The notes: generated from the letters alone by a model not told the origin. DNA of 64,000 bases from Blastobasis lacticolella (GCA_905147135.1 LR990065.1:1302001-1366000), one strand, 5' to 3'; positions 41,671 through 51,942 are shown, counted from the stretch's first letter. Translations and numbers: made by a program.

Positions 41671-42849
41671 ATGGGCAAGTGCACGACATGCGGTAAATTT
41701 ATGGCATTAAATGATACTGCAAATTGCAAAAAATGTGGAAATTGTTATGACCGCACTTGTTCGAAGATAGGAAAGACTGCAAAAATTCCACAAAATTGGA
41801 TGTGTCCAGGGTGTAAAAGCAAGCTGCCGCGTTCGGAAGATTCGGAAACTCCTGGCAAGGGGCAATCTGCATTAGAAGGTGATAGCCCAGGCTACTCCAG
41901 TAAAGGTGAATCCAATGACGGTGTTCAGCAAACAGATGCTGGTAACCCTACTCTAGGAAATGCCAGCCCCGACAAGACTATCGAAAAAGAGAAAGCCGGT
42001 GCTGTTAATTTGGTGGTCGGTGTTGGTAACTCTCATCCTATAGTGGAAGATGGCACATCCTATGTCCTTGATAAAGGGGAATCTAGTAGTATTGGTCAAT
42101 TCGAGGACTCTACTTTGATAGTGGAGATGCGACTTTTCCGGAGCGAAATATCGGCGATGCGTTTTGAACTATCTTCCATTGGAACGCGGATCACTACTCT
42201 CATTGACAGGATCGAGAGTGTGGAGACGCGAGTTGGCTCTGTGGAGGCTAAGGTGGCAGAATTGCAAAAGCGGGCGGAATGCGATTCGGTGGCATCGGTT
42301 AGTGAGGTTACGGACACCATTGCGCAGCTGAAGATGGAGCTCAATGATCGCGATCAGGAGTTGCTCTTAAATGATTTGGAGATAAGTGAAATTCCTGAGG
42401 TCAGAGGAGAAAATCCGGTTCACTTGGTCAATCTGGTGTGCGAGAAGCTGGGGGTTCCGCTGGAGGAACGCGACGTGGTGTACGCGGAGCGCGTTGGGCC
42501 TCGCCGTGCGCACGTGGAGGGCGAGGATGCCCCGAAGTCGCGGCCGATCGTTGTGCGTCTAACGCGCCGCGTGACGAGGGATCGGGTGCTGAAAGCTGCA
42601 CGCGTGCGTCGCGGCGCTGACACTTCTGGCTTTAACATTCAGGCGGAGACTCGAAAGTTCTACGTAAACGAGCGCCTCACACGTGCCAACCGGCTCCTCT
42701 TCTACATGACGCGCCAGCAAGCCGCAAAGCTCGAATGGAAGTATGTATGGACGCGAGCCGGCCGCGTTTACGCCCGACAGCGCAAAGAGGCGGACGCCCA
42801 CCGAATCCGATGTGAAACCGACGTAGAGAAGGTTTTTCACAAATGTTAA
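41671..42849 (+). CDS. CR1-type LINE ORF1 protein
   Basis: A 392-codon frame. Residues 4-48 hold paired cysteines (C4, C7, C19, C22, C25, C30, C45, C48) in a PHD-like finger. An acidic linker rich in serine and glycine follows. Residues 150-240 form a likely coiled coil (SSIGTRITTLIDRIESVETR heptads). Next comes an RRM-like/L1-ORF1-like region with PVHLVNLVCEKLGVPLEERD and RPIVVRLTRRVTRDRVLKAA. The end FYVNERLTRANRLLFYMTRQ then RAGRVYARQRK is common in insect LINE ORF1. Such proteins bind the LINE RNA and assist target-primed reverse transcription. The stop overlaps the start of the next frame (ATGTTAA). Confidence 0.92.
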   Translation: MGKCTTCGKFMALNDTANCKKCGNCYDRTCSKIGKTAKIPQNWMCPGCKSKLPRSEDSETPGKGQSALEGDSPGYSSKGESNDGVQQTDAGNPTLGNASPDKTIEKEKAGAVNLVVGVGNSHPIVEDGTSYVLDKGESSSIGQFEDSTLIVEMRLFRSEISAMRFELSSIGTRITTLIDRIESVETRVGSVEAKVAELQKRAECDSVASVSEVTDTIAQLKMELNDRDQELLLNDLEISEIPEVRGENPVHLVNLVCEKLGVPLEERDVVYAERVGPRRAHVEGEDAPKSRPIVVRLTRRVTRDRVLKAARVRRGADTSGFNIQAETRKFYVNERLTRANRLLFYMTRQQAAKLEWKYVWTRAGRVYARQRKEADAHRIRCETDVEKVFHKC

Positions 42850-43292
42850 ATTTGTTAATTTTATTTACTATTTTTATTCATTTTCTGTTAAGTCTCCATT
42901 TAATTTCTATTTTGGTGAGTTTTATTAATACGTGTATTTTAGCTTTATTTTACCTCTATATGTGTGCTAATGTTGCTTATGGCTATTTATATTGCGAGTA
43001 TATATGGAGTAATGCGCTTATAAACACAGCTTTTAATTGCTTTTTAAATATAATTAGAATTTGGGAATTGTGCAAGATATTTATTACATATTTTTTATTC
43101 TTATTTACACGTTATACACATTTAGTTTATTTACATCTTATTACATTTGACTACAGTCTTGTATATTTTCCATACACCACACTATTCTTTTTTCGTTTGC
43201 TTGAATTTGCGTTGCTTAAATATCTCCGTTTTTGCATGGCTTGTTTTATAAGATTTTATTTTATTGCAATAATTCGGTATGAAATGGCTTAA
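42843..43292 (+). CDS. Hydrophobic frame between ORF1 and ORF2 of the LINE
   Basis: A 149-codon frame whose ATG overlaps the ORF1 stop by 7 bases and whose stop overlaps the ORF2 start by 14 (ATGAAATGGCTTAA). It is dominated by L, I, F and Y, with several segments long enough to cross a membrane, e.g. ILFTIFIHFLLSLHLISIL and IFITYFLFLF. No known LINE domain is visible. It could be a real third product made by termination-reinitiation, or simply T-rich linker DNA that happens to lack stops. The exact overlaps at both ends favour at least a translational coupling role. Whether the protein matters is unproven. Confidence 0.45.
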   Translation: MLNLLILFTIFIHFLLSLHLISILVSFINTCILALFYLYMCANVAYGYLYCEYIWSNALINTAFNCFLNIIRIWELCKIFITYFLFLFTRYTHLVYLHLITFDYSLVYFPYTTLFFFRLLEFALLKYLRFCMACFIRFYFIAIIRYEMA

Positions 43293-46152
43293 GATTGGAT
43301 TTTTAAACGCGGGCTCTTTGGGTACAAACCATGAGGAATTCATAGTGGCAATGGAGCGGCAATCTGTCGATATCATGGCAATAAACGAGACCTGGCTTAG
43401 GCCTGGCGAGGGGGGGCGAGCGCCCGTAGTGCCTGACTATCGGCTGCGACACGTGCCGCGGGCCGCGGGAGTGCGCGCGCGCGGCGGCGGGGTCGGGTTC
43501 TACCTGCGCCGGGGAGTGGCTTCGCGAGTCATGCGACTGCCCGACCGTTCTCCAGTGGAACAGATGTGGCTCAGAGTTGCTATGAATGGCAGAAAACTTG
43601 CTATTGGTACTGCTTACCGACCTCCATGGCTTGATGTGGATACATTCTTGGACGCAATAACCGACACGATTACTTCATTCTCAGGTATTGACCACATTAT
43701 ACTATTAGGTGATTTTAATATTAATATGCTATGCAGTGACTCTAACACTATAAAGTTGACAAATTTTCTACGATGCCTAAACTTGATGCAGTATGTACGT
43801 GAACCGACCCACTTCACTGATCACAGTGAGACGCTAATTGACATAATATGCAGTGACATTAATATAGCGAACTTGTGTGTTTCATATATTCCAACTTTGG
43901 GGCACCACGCTTTTCTAGCTTGTGACGTACTGGTTAAATTAAAAAAACCTCCAGTTCGTTCCTTTACGTACCGTCCTTTCAAAGAAATGGACATAACAGA
44001 ATTCAATGCTATGGTTAGTGCTATTGATTGGACTGCCACAGTTGCACACCCCGATGTGAATGTTATGGTAACCAACTTTACGTCCACACTGTTGGCGCTT
44101 TTTGATAGATTTGCGCCTATTCGAAAGACAGTGTCTAAGGAGAGGAGCTACCCCTGGATAACATACACAATCAAGCAAATGATGCGATTACGCGACGATG
44201 CCCATGTTAAGTATAAGCGTACTGGACTAGAATCTCATAAGCGGTATTACAAGGAACTGAAGGGTTGCGTTAACCGCGCATTGTTTCATGAAAAACGTGC
44301 TTACTTCACGCAGTATGTGAACAATAATGCTAGCAACTCCCGTGCTCTTTGGAAAAATATAAAAAGGACTATTAGCTTGTCTGACAGCAGCCAGAATTCC
44401 GAGATTCCGAGTCATTTATTAAATGCCGACCTTATTAACTCTCATTTTCTTGATGTGCCTGGGGACGGTAATGTCAACGTGTCAGATATCTCTCATTTCG
44501 AGGGCAATCGTTATGGTCCGTCGACGTTTGCACTGAGTCCGTTGAGCGAGGATGCCGTGCTAAAGATTATAATGTCCCTAAAATCAAAGGCAATTGGAGA
44601 TGATGGTATATCCCTTGATATGTTGCTTTTAACGCTGCCGCATACTCTAACAGCCATTACAACCATTGTAAACACTTCCATCGTGTCAGGATCTTTCCCG
44701 GAGGCCTGGAAGATAGCTTTAGTGTGCCCTCTTCCCAAGTCGAGTACAGTAAATGAATTAAAGGATCTGCGTCCTATAAGTATACTGCCGTGCCTTTCTA
44801 AAATAATAGAGAAAGCTGTATGTCTACCACTGACTGAATATCTTGAAAGCAATAAAATACTACCTACTTACCAGTCGGGGTTTAGAAAGTCAAGAGGAAC
44901 GGCTGTAGCTTTAGCGGATGTCGTTGACAATATACTTGCTGCACAGGACGAGGGCATGGGTACAATCATGACGTTGTTGGACTTTTCGCGGGCCTTCGAC
45001 TCTATCAATATCCCTTTGTTACTGGCTAAAATGGCGTTTTATGGGTTCGAATCAACAACAATACGTTGGTTCTCTAGCTATCTAACTGATCGTTATCAGG
45101 TAGTGAAATTAAACGACGACAGTGGGCAAATATTTTTCTCTAGTCCCAAGCGTCTGCATAGAGGCGTACCACAGGGGTCAATTCTGGGTCCAATTTTGTT
45201 TATTTTGTACACCGCAGATATGGACAACGTCATTAAGCATTGTAGAGCTCATGTTTATGCTGATGACACGCAAGTTTATCTGTCGTTTGAGCCTGTCGAA
45301 ACTAACGTAGCGGTGGATATGTTGAGTGCCGATTTACAGAGGTTAGCTGATTGGGCTGATAGAAACTGTTTGGTATTAAATCCTATTAAAACCAAGTACA
45401 TGATGCTAGGATCTAGGCAACAGGTTGTACGCATGGAAAATCAAAATCCCGTAATTAGTCTTCAAGGGGTCCAAATAGATAGAGTCAAAGAGGCACGAAA
45501 CCTTGGGCTAAAAGTAGACGAAGATTTACGGTTTGAGGGACATGTGCTTGAAACTATACGTAACTGTTTTTACCGTTTGAAGGTTCTATACCGTATTCGT
45601 AATTTTTTATCAGTCGAATTGCGTATTAAGTTATGTGACTCTCTAGTGTTGTCCAAGTTGGATTATGGGGACATTGTATATGGACCACGGCTGTTGGTGC
45701 GGACGGATAAGGCTGTACAAAGGGTGCAAAGCGCCTGTGCTCGTTATTGTTTTAGCATTCCTCCTAGAAGCCATGTCACTCCTTTCCTAAACAATGCCAA
45801 TGTTTTAAAAATGGCATTCCGCAGAGAACTTCACTTGGCCACGTTGTTGTTTGGCGTAGTTAGTTCTGGCCTACCGGAATACCTTTTTAAAAAGCTCGAA
45901 TGGTTGAGGGGCGGTGGTTCGCGAGGAACGCGCGTTGCCAGGGAGGTGTTGAGCGTGCCGCGCCACCGCTCTGCCGCTTTTCGTGGCAGTTTCCGGTATG
46001 CGGCCACCAAGTGTTGGAATAATTTACCACCTCCTTTGCGATCATGCCGTACAAGTAATACATTTAAAGTTAGACTAAAGGCGTTGCTCTTAGATTACCA
46101 AAAAAGTATTCCCCTTGGTGGTCGCGCTATTGCGTGTTATTTGACCATGTGA
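43279..46152 (+). CDS. CR1-type LINE ORF2: endonuclease and reverse transcriptase
   Basis: A 957-codon frame. Residues 1-225 are the AP-like endonuclease: INETWL (catalytic E, about 37), GTAYRPP, LLGDFNINML (about 145) and LGHHAFLACD (about 198). Residues 470-760 are reverse transcriptase: PISILPCLSKIIEKAV, YQSGFRKSRGTAVALADVVD, LDFSRAFD (motif A, about 567), RGVPQGSILGPILF (motif B, about 629), YADDTQVY (motif C, about 660) and NPIKTKYMMLG. The C-terminus ends RSCRTSNTFKVRLKALLLD. The enzyme nicks genomic DNA and copies the LINE RNA there. All visible catalytic motifs are intact, so activity is possible. The start ATG lies inside the end of the hydrophobic frame. Confidence 0.95.
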   Translation: MKWLKIGFLNAGSLGTNHEEFIVAMERQSVDIMAINETWLRPGEGGRAPVVPDYRLRHVPRAAGVRARGGGVGFYLRRGVASRVMRLPDRSPVEQMWLRVAMNGRKLAIGTAYRPPWLDVDTFLDAITDTITSFSGIDHIILLGDFNINMLCSDSNTIKLTNFLRCLNLMQYVREPTHFTDHSETLIDIICSDINIANLCVSYIPTLGHHAFLACDVLVKLKKPPVRSFTYRPFKEMDITEFNAMVSAIDWTATVAHPDVNVMVTNFTSTLLALFDRFAPIRKTVSKERSYPWITYTIKQMMRLRDDAHVKYKRTGLESHKRYYKELKGCVNRALFHEKRAYFTQYVNNNASNSRALWKNIKRTISLSDSSQNSEIPSHLLNADLINSHFLDVPGDGNVNVSDISHFEGNRYGPSTFALSPLSEDAVLKIIMSLKSKAIGDDGISLDMLLLTLPHTLTAITTIVNTSIVSGSFPEAWKIALVCPLPKSSTVNELKDLRPISILPCLSKIIEKAVCLPLTEYLESNKILPTYQSGFRKSRGTAVALADVVDNILAAQDEGMGTIMTLLDFSRAFDSINIPLLLAKMAFYGFESTTIRWFSSYLTDRYQVVKLNDDSGQIFFSSPKRLHRGVPQGSILGPILFILYTADMDNVIKHCRAHVYADDTQVYLSFEPVETNVAVDMLSADLQRLADWADRNCLVLNPIKTKYMMLGSRQQVVRMENQNPVISLQGVQIDRVKEARNLGLKVDEDLRFEGHVLETIRNCFYRLKVLYRIRNFLSVELRIKLCDSLVLSKLDYGDIVYGPRLLVRTDKAVQRVQSACARYCFSIPPRSHVTPFLNNANVLKMAFRRELHLATLLFGVVSSGLPEYLFKKLEWLRGGGSRGTRVAREVLSVPRHRSAAFRGSFRYAATKCWNNLPPPLRSCRTSNTFKVRLKALLLDYQKSIPLGGRAIACYLTM

Positions 46153-46614
46153 ACTGCAAATAAAAAGTCTACTCAATAATATTATTATTTATAATATCTT
46201 GTGTTATATTACTACTATTTATTTATTTAATTTACTTAATCTGTAGCATTACGCTCACCTTTCTTTTTATTTATTTTACACACGTATGTATTATAATTAT
46301 TGCTATATATTTGTTACTATTCCACTATTATTATTTTAATATAAAACTTGCTAGTTGTGTGCTTCGTGCAGGTCTCCACACCGTTAAGGTCCGGCTGAAA
46401 ATCAGCGCTGCATCATTCTGCTGCAGCTAATGCTGAGTCCGGGCCCTTTTTGACATCGTATTACTCCATATTCGAATCGCTTTTATTGAATAGGTTTTAA
46501 ATATATATAGTTATGTTAAATTTAGATATACAAATGTAACTTGATCCATGAGTTTTGTATTATGAGTATTGTGATGTCAAAATAAATAATGTCTATGTCT
46601 ATGTCTATGTCTAA
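46153..46614 (+). other. LINE 3' untranslated region and tail
   Basis: Contains a conserved-looking stem region near 46370-46450 (GGTCTCCACACCGTTAAGG, GGCTGAAAATCAGC, CTGCTGCAGC, GAGTCCGGGCCC). It ends in about four TGTCTA repeats at 46590-46614. Structured 3' ends and short tandem tails are used by CR1 for template recognition. Confidence 0.7.
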
Positions 46615-47120
46615 ATATTTGGGAGCATGTAAGTATATGAAAGCATTTCTTTTGTATTTTGTCATTAGGTTATCATACTGCTAGATGGTTTGATATTCAA
46701 AATATTAAACCGCAGTTTTGTTATTGGCATTGCAACTTTGAATTCTACAATTATAACTAAATTTTATTGCTGTAAAACTGTTTGGAAATAAATAAATAAT
46801 TAATTGCGACGCGCAATGTACAGCGTCCGGCGCACGCCTCTCGCTCGCCCACGTGATCAGTGGCCACTGACGCATTGCATGCTTTTACTTAAAGTGCATT
46901 CATTTCAACTAAAATTTGAACTTTGAGTGTCTAAATTAATTGTGAACGACGTAGTTATCGATAATTGATTCTTTTAAGACAAAAAAAATTTTTTTTTTAT
47001 AATCTTTTTTTCTGCCTGAACTATGGGTTTCCGCGGGTATGTTTCTTGGGAAAAGTTGTTCAGTTTCATGGGTAGAATATGGGGTTACAATTAATGCTAG
47101 CGGTCTTTTAACATCCTGTA

Positions 47121-47384
47121 TATTATAAACACTAAATGCTAAAAAGGCCAAAGCTCAGTTCCGCAGATACGCGAAGGTGCCTACGGGCCTGCTATTCTGC
47201 CTTGGCCTACAAAATTACACAGAATAAAATTTGTTATAGACACAGACACTATAAATAAATAAATTTAATAGATCATGGATCATGTATGATAGACTATGGA
47301 TCATGACCAAGTATCTAAAAACACGTTGAGACATTATTAATTGGAAGTTGGAAGGATCGGGACTAGACTATCCGCCAAAAATAA
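47121..47384. other. Intergenic between mobile elements
   Basis: A repeat-like piece (GGTGCCTACGGGCCTGCTAT) and short direct repeats of ATGGATCATG near 47275-47302. No coding. Confidence 0.5.
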
Positions 47385-48060
47385 TCTCCGCTTCCAGAAC
47401 CTGTTTCCCGAGCAGCCACCGCATGCAATGTTTTTTTAAGTATCTGTAGATCTCCCGAGGAGATTACGTAGTGGAGGTGGTAGATCATTCCAGTAGCCGT
47501 ATTCACAATGGCTCGGAAATTGGATTCGTATACGGAATCGACAAAGGACCCCGCAAAAGTTCTTAGGAAAATGTGGTTTCAGTTAATTTTGATGAAATTT
47601 TCATATGTTATAGAGAGTAGTTTCCGTGGAATCTATCGGGATTCTGAATAACAGTTTTTGAATCGATCGACACGGATTCGCCACTCACGAATTTCGTGTC
47701 GAATCGTTCGGAAACGGTTTCGAATCATTGTGAATACGGCTACAGATATTTGCTGCTGCGAACCGGGAACAGGCCCTGGCGCGAGTCAAATAAGCTAGGC
47801 GGTACCAATTGAGGGCCTCTGTCCCTCAATCGGTTCGGCATTTTATGTGTCAGTTTGTTTTTCAGATAATCCGGTCCTTTACCCTCAGCAAGAGTATGCA
47901 CAAGAGACGCAAATTTCAAATTACGCCTATTCTCCATACTTAAGTAACCCTTATTAGTAAGGAGTTATGTGCTCCCTCCGCTGGATCCCAAAACAAAATC
48001 GCATACAAGCATTTTGCACCCTCTGCACAGTCTTCGAAGTTTTAGCCAGGAGATATGGGC
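47385..48060 (-). pseudogene. LINE C-terminal remnant, split by a MITE
   Basis: Reverse reading: NRLRDRGPQLVPPSLFDSRQ, GLFPVRSSKY, then after a 249-bp insertion WNDLPPPLRNLL. This is the RSSKYWN.LP..LR end of a Jockey-group ORF2. The MITE at 47493-47741 interrupts exactly between KY and WN. Confidence 0.8.
47493..47741. mobile_element. MITE inside LINE remnant
   Basis: Ends TAGCCGTATTCACAATG and CATTGTGAATACGGCTA. CTG (read in reverse) on each side may be the target duplication. The interior has ACACGAAATTCGTG-like partial symmetry. Non-coding. Confidence 0.85.
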
Positions 48061-48423
48061 CGTAAACATAAATAATAAAATAATAATAATAAATTTATTT
48101 TTTCAATTAAAATTAATCTAAAATTACAAGTTAGTTAAAAATTACAACATACCTACTTATAGTAAATGGGTACAAATAAAATAAAGGCTACATATTTGCA
48201 ACTCTTGCACAAACAATAATAGGTACTTAATTCTAGTTATTGATAGTTTGGACACCTAAACTAAGTAAATGATTTACTTGTATCTTAGGCATCCAGGTTA
48301 GTAGGTCTTAATATATAGGTTAATTCTTACATGTATTTTGTGTAACAATAAAGTGGTTAAATTGTATGAATAGGGTACAGTAGGATGAGTTTGAAGTACT
48401 AAAACTTACGTACTATGTTTATA
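48061..48423. other. AT-rich intergenic
   Basis: Starts with AATAATAATAATAAATTTAT. No coding seen. It may be the 3' untranslated end of the minus-strand LINE that follows. Confidence 0.5.
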
Positions 48424-49075
48424 GTTAACCATCAACTCCCAGAATCTTCTCTGTCTCCTCGTAGGACTTACCTTTTAACCAATTCATGATAGTTAATTTG
48501 CAATTAAATTTATTCATAAGGTGGATACTTAGGTTGCGATTTAATTTGTTATAAAGATAAGTGCCAAGGAAACAGAAAAACCTGTGGGAGTGCTGTGTGC
48601 GGAATAATTCATAGTTGCACACCATGTCCGCACGTCTATGACTGGTTTCGGGATTGAAGGGCACTAGGGAGTGTTTTTTTATAACCGTTTGCAAAATGAA
48701 TAATTGACGAACTGAAAGAACGTCACATTCATGTAGCAATTGGGTCGTCGGATAGCGGAAGGGTCGGAAGGTACTAACTTTTAAGATAGCTCTCTGTGCT
48801 CTTTCCAAGTCAATAATAGTTGTTTTATGTGTGCCACCCCATGTTGTAATGCAGTATAGAAGTAAAGACTGGCACAGCGCAAGGTAAACGGATCTTCGTA
48901 AAGCCTCATTGGCAGCATGTCTAAGGTTTTTGAAGACGTATATTAGTTTACGCATTCTTATAGTAAGGGCTTCAATATGCAACTTAAAATTTAAATGTTG
49001 GTCAATAAAAACGCCTAGATATGTCATTGACTTGGTAGAGCTAATTTTAGGACAGGAGCAAGTACTATTTTGTTA
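48424..49075 (-). pseudogene. LINE ORF2 C-terminal part, reading frame intact
   Basis: A 200-codon frame: TYLGVFIDQHLNFKLHIEAL, YCITTWGGTHKTTIIDLERA, RRADMVCNYELFRTQHSHRF, ending WLKGKSYEETEKILGVDG. This is the thumb and C-terminal region of a non-LTR reverse transcriptase, with the YADD core absent. It is 5'-truncated at about 49075, where it abuts a different LINE in the same orientation. Confidence 0.85.
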
Positions 49076-50035
49076 AACGGTGTCGCAATACCCCAAATGA
49101 GACAACACAAGTGCATTGCAGAGGGCCATCCTCACGCTCGGATGAACGAAAGGACGGATCCTGTAAAACCAACCTTTCCCTGGACATGCTTGTCAAAGTG
49201 GAGCGTCTCGTCCAAAACCAAGCCCAAATCACGCACAGATTCCTGATTGGGTATTTGGGTATCGCTAATTTTCAAATCGGGTTTCAGGCCTTTAATTTTA
49301 TTGACCTGGTGTGCCGTGCCGCAGACAATATATGTACTCTTCACAGGGTTTAAAAGTAAGCCATGCCTAGATGACCACTCAACTATACTCTCCAGGTCCG
49401 AGTTCAAGCGGGACACTGCGCCGGAAACAGCTTCCGGCGTGCATGAGGTGTGAGTGTATATACCTGAGTGTCGTCGGCATAAAGAAGATGCATAGACTCC
49501 CTTATCACTGACACAATATTAGCAGTATACATTGAAAATAACGTAAGCCCAAGAATGGAACCCTGAAGTACCCCGCGACGAACAATCAGTGGTCCAGAAG
49601 AGACCCCATCGTCGCCCACGCCACACCGTACAATCTGCTTGCGATTGCTAAAGTAAGACTTAAACCAATTACATGTCTTAGAACTGAACCCATAATGTTG
49701 TAATTTAGCCATTAGTAACTGATGGCGAATGCAGTCGAAAGCTCTTGTAAAGTCTAATGGCACCATAATAGTACCCTTACCCTCATCAGCAGCATACATG
49801 ATATTATCAGTGATATTTAGGAGCGCCGTGGTGGTACTATGACTCCTATGGAATCCAGACTGCATCACTGGAATGACCTTCTCTGTCTCCAGGTAGGGCC
49901 TTATTTGCAATAGAACAACTTTCTCCACTACCTTAGATAAAGCGGGCAAAATATTAATAGAACAAAGATCACCTACCCCCGTGACATTGGACTTTTTAGG
50001 AATAGGTGGGACCACTACAGTCTTCCACAGTGGCT
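49076..50035 (-). pseudogene. Defective CR1-type reverse transcriptase
   Basis: Right to left: VPPIPKKSNVTGVGDLCSIN, MQSGFHRSHSTTTALLNITD, PLDFTRAFD (A), RRGVLQGSILGLTLFSMYTA (B), LLYADDTQVY (C). A frameshift near 49410 then leads to SRLNSDLESIVEWSSRHGLL and SVRDLGLVLDETLHFDKH, and another to ALCNALVLSHLGYCDTV. It resembles the intact ORF2 at 43279-46152 but is a different subfamily, with L for P in motif B. Truncated at both ends. Confidence 0.88.
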
Positions 50036-50627
50036 ACCAGCTCCTTGTCCTGCCGTTTCTGGATTCCTCGGTGGCCGGTACGACTTTGGAGGCGGCCTTC
50101 CTTCCACGTTGCAAGCAAGCTCACCCGTGGCCGGTGGCACGCCGTCCGCAGACGCTCCAGCTTGAGATCCGTCGTTGCTCTGTGAGGCAAGGCGCTTAGG
50201 TTGCAGTTGCCTGGTCTTCTTGTTTGGCCTTCTCCTGGGCTCCCTTGCCGATTTGGCCGGGGCCCTAGATGCCACCAAGGTCCAACCCTCCTCAAGTGGG
50301 TCAGCCCTCGGTTGTTCAGTTTAATTTGGGGATGAGGCAACCAATCTTGAGGTTCTTTCTGCTGGCTCGACAACAGCTTTCGCTGCCACCGTTTGCCTGA
50401 CCTCAGTTACCCCAGTGGAGACCCCAGCCCGGCGGCGGAGTCACCCGCCCCGGCTGGTGGATTTCTCTTAGAGCCAGCATCCTTCTACCTCCGCCGTCTA
50501 CCTCGAATATGGGGTCTATTACACCTCCCGCCGCGTGGCGTTGGCCTAGCGACGGGTCTTGGTGTGTAGTGCGCTTTTGTGTTGAAGATGGTGGTTTTGG
50601 TTTGTTATTAAAGCTGTCAGTATCCAT
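50036..50627 (-). pseudogene. LINE ORF1-like fragment with start region
   Basis: Starts MDTDSFNNKPKPPSSTQKRT, continues GGVIDPIFEVDGGGRRM and IHQPGRVTPPPGWG, then frameshifts into KSAREPRRRPNKKTRQ-type basic sequence. It looks like the proline-rich start of a Jockey/R1-group ORF1. The GC-rich upstream stretch to about 50780 may be its leader. It joins the reverse transcriptase fragment abruptly near 50035. Confidence 0.5.
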
Positions 50628-50807
50628 GTTTTAGTGTTAAGCCTGTTTCGTCCTTCTGGCTTCCCACCCGCCACGGAGCCCGAATCTGGGGTGCCCTTTC
50701 TAAGGGGCACCAGGAGCTGCCTTGCTGCGATTGCTTTGCGATCTTATTGTTTTAAGATGGCGACCTGCAATTCGAGTAGTATTGCCATTTAATGACCAGA
50801 TTGTATC

Positions 50808-50980
50808 ATTCAACCACGATCCAATTTGGTCAGGTTCCCCTGGTCGCAGGGTCACGGAGGTCAGATGGCAGTCGCGCCACTGTAATTACCTGATCTATTA
50901 AATCCTGGATCATGGTCAAGGCGGACACCGGGTCCTCGTGCGAGAGCACAACCGGGACATTAACGCCAAAATGATGATGA
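50808..50980 (+). mobile_element. SINE-A copy, distal half
   Basis: GATCCAATTTGGTCAGGTTC, CACGGAGGTCAGATGGCAGT and ACAACCGGGACATTAACGCC, ending ATGATGATGA. Confidence 0.9.
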
Positions 50981-51654
50981 GTTGTATTGACATTTGATAA
51001 GAGAAATATCGTTGAAAACTATTTTGAATTTCCATGCGTCTCTTCAGATGCAAATAAATATTGTTATTAAAAGTTGTTCCACGACACACTTTTACCTTCA
51101 AATATAATGTCCACGGAGCTCTTTTACCTTCAAATGTATGGAAATTGTAATTTAAAAGACAGAATTAAAACAACGCTTACATAGATGCAATCAAATATAA
51201 TTGCAAAATATTTACATAAAAATCAAACACAACTTATGCTTACAAAGAAAAAATACATTCTTTATCCAAATGAAAATAACAAAATTATAATAGATAAAAT
51301 ACCCACCAATGTGTAGGAAAATAATCTTAGGATTTAGTTAACTGTACCTATAAGTAACGATACAAATATACTTAAATAATAAAAGTAATTGAGAAGATAA
51401 TCACTCACATGTATTTTAATATTACGATACACTAAGACTTAATTTGCATTGAAATGGAATAGAATGGAAGCGATTTCTTGTACATACCAAAATGAGCTTT
51501 ATATCAATGAGCCGTTGTGAAGAGTAGCTTCCTAACAATTCCCATAGATGGCGCGCCCTAACCACTAAAACATAAAGTCTCTTGGATGTATGGCATTGTA
51601 ATTTTTTTTTATTAATAGCATTTAACCACAACTCACGCAAAACTCACGAAAGCG
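50981..51654. other. AT-rich intergenic
   Basis: No gene or shared repeat recognised. Confidence 0.5.
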
Positions 51655-51745
51655 ACGATGAGGTCGAGGACGTAGCATGCGTGCCTAGAAGATATCTATT
51701 AACTCTTGATTTGAAGACCCCAAGGTGATACTTATCGGGGAACAA
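51655..51745 (-). pseudogene. LINE ORF2 tail, reverse copy of 19071-19262
   Basis: GACGATGAGGTCGAGGACGT, AGCATGCGTGCCTAGAAG and GATTTGAAGACCCCAAGGTG mirror the 19.2-kb copy (GVFKSRVNRYLLGTHATSS). Confidence 0.8.
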
Positions 51746-51942
51746 TGACAATTTATCTTTATTTCGATGCAATTTATTTTAGATCTGCCAATTCAAGGCT
51801 TTCTAGATGTTAGTGCTCCTCAGTGCAGAATTTGAACGTTCCCTGATGTGGGTTTTCGCGGTTCCAGATGGCGTTACTGAGTGTCGTCTAACGTCAAAAT
51901 CAAGGCTTGTCATTGGCTAGAATCTTGTTTCTGTCTATTGAC

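Larger units (their letters stand above)
41216..46614 (+). mobile_element. Apparently intact CR1-type LINE
   Basis: About 5.4 kb with a 5' leader, tRNA-like stretch, ORF1 (PHD-like finger), a hydrophobic overlapping frame, ORF2 (endonuclease and reverse transcriptase), a 3' untranslated region and a (TGTCTA)n tail. ORF1 and ORF2 have no internal stop. PHD-bearing ORF1 and a short simple-repeat 3' end fit the CR1 group. The 5' boundary is uncertain: it lies somewhere between the CA run (41200) and the tRNA-like stretch (41555). Confidence 0.85.
40638..47120. mobile_element. TA-flanked inverted ends around nested LINEs
   Basis: TACAGGATGTAAAAAGACCG at 40638 and its mirror ending CCTGTA at 47120 share about 75 bases, including GCTAGCATTAATTG, CATATTCTACCCATGAAACT and GAACAACTTT. 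TA lies at each end. The 6.5 kb between contains a full CR1-type LINE and an older LINE end. The most economical reading is a shorter DNA element later split by LINE insertions. Two solo ends by chance is the alternative. Confidence 0.6.

Noticed and set aside
42096..42840. Reverse frames opposite LINE ORF1
   Set aside because: Antisense shadows of a well-supported ORF1; no domain.
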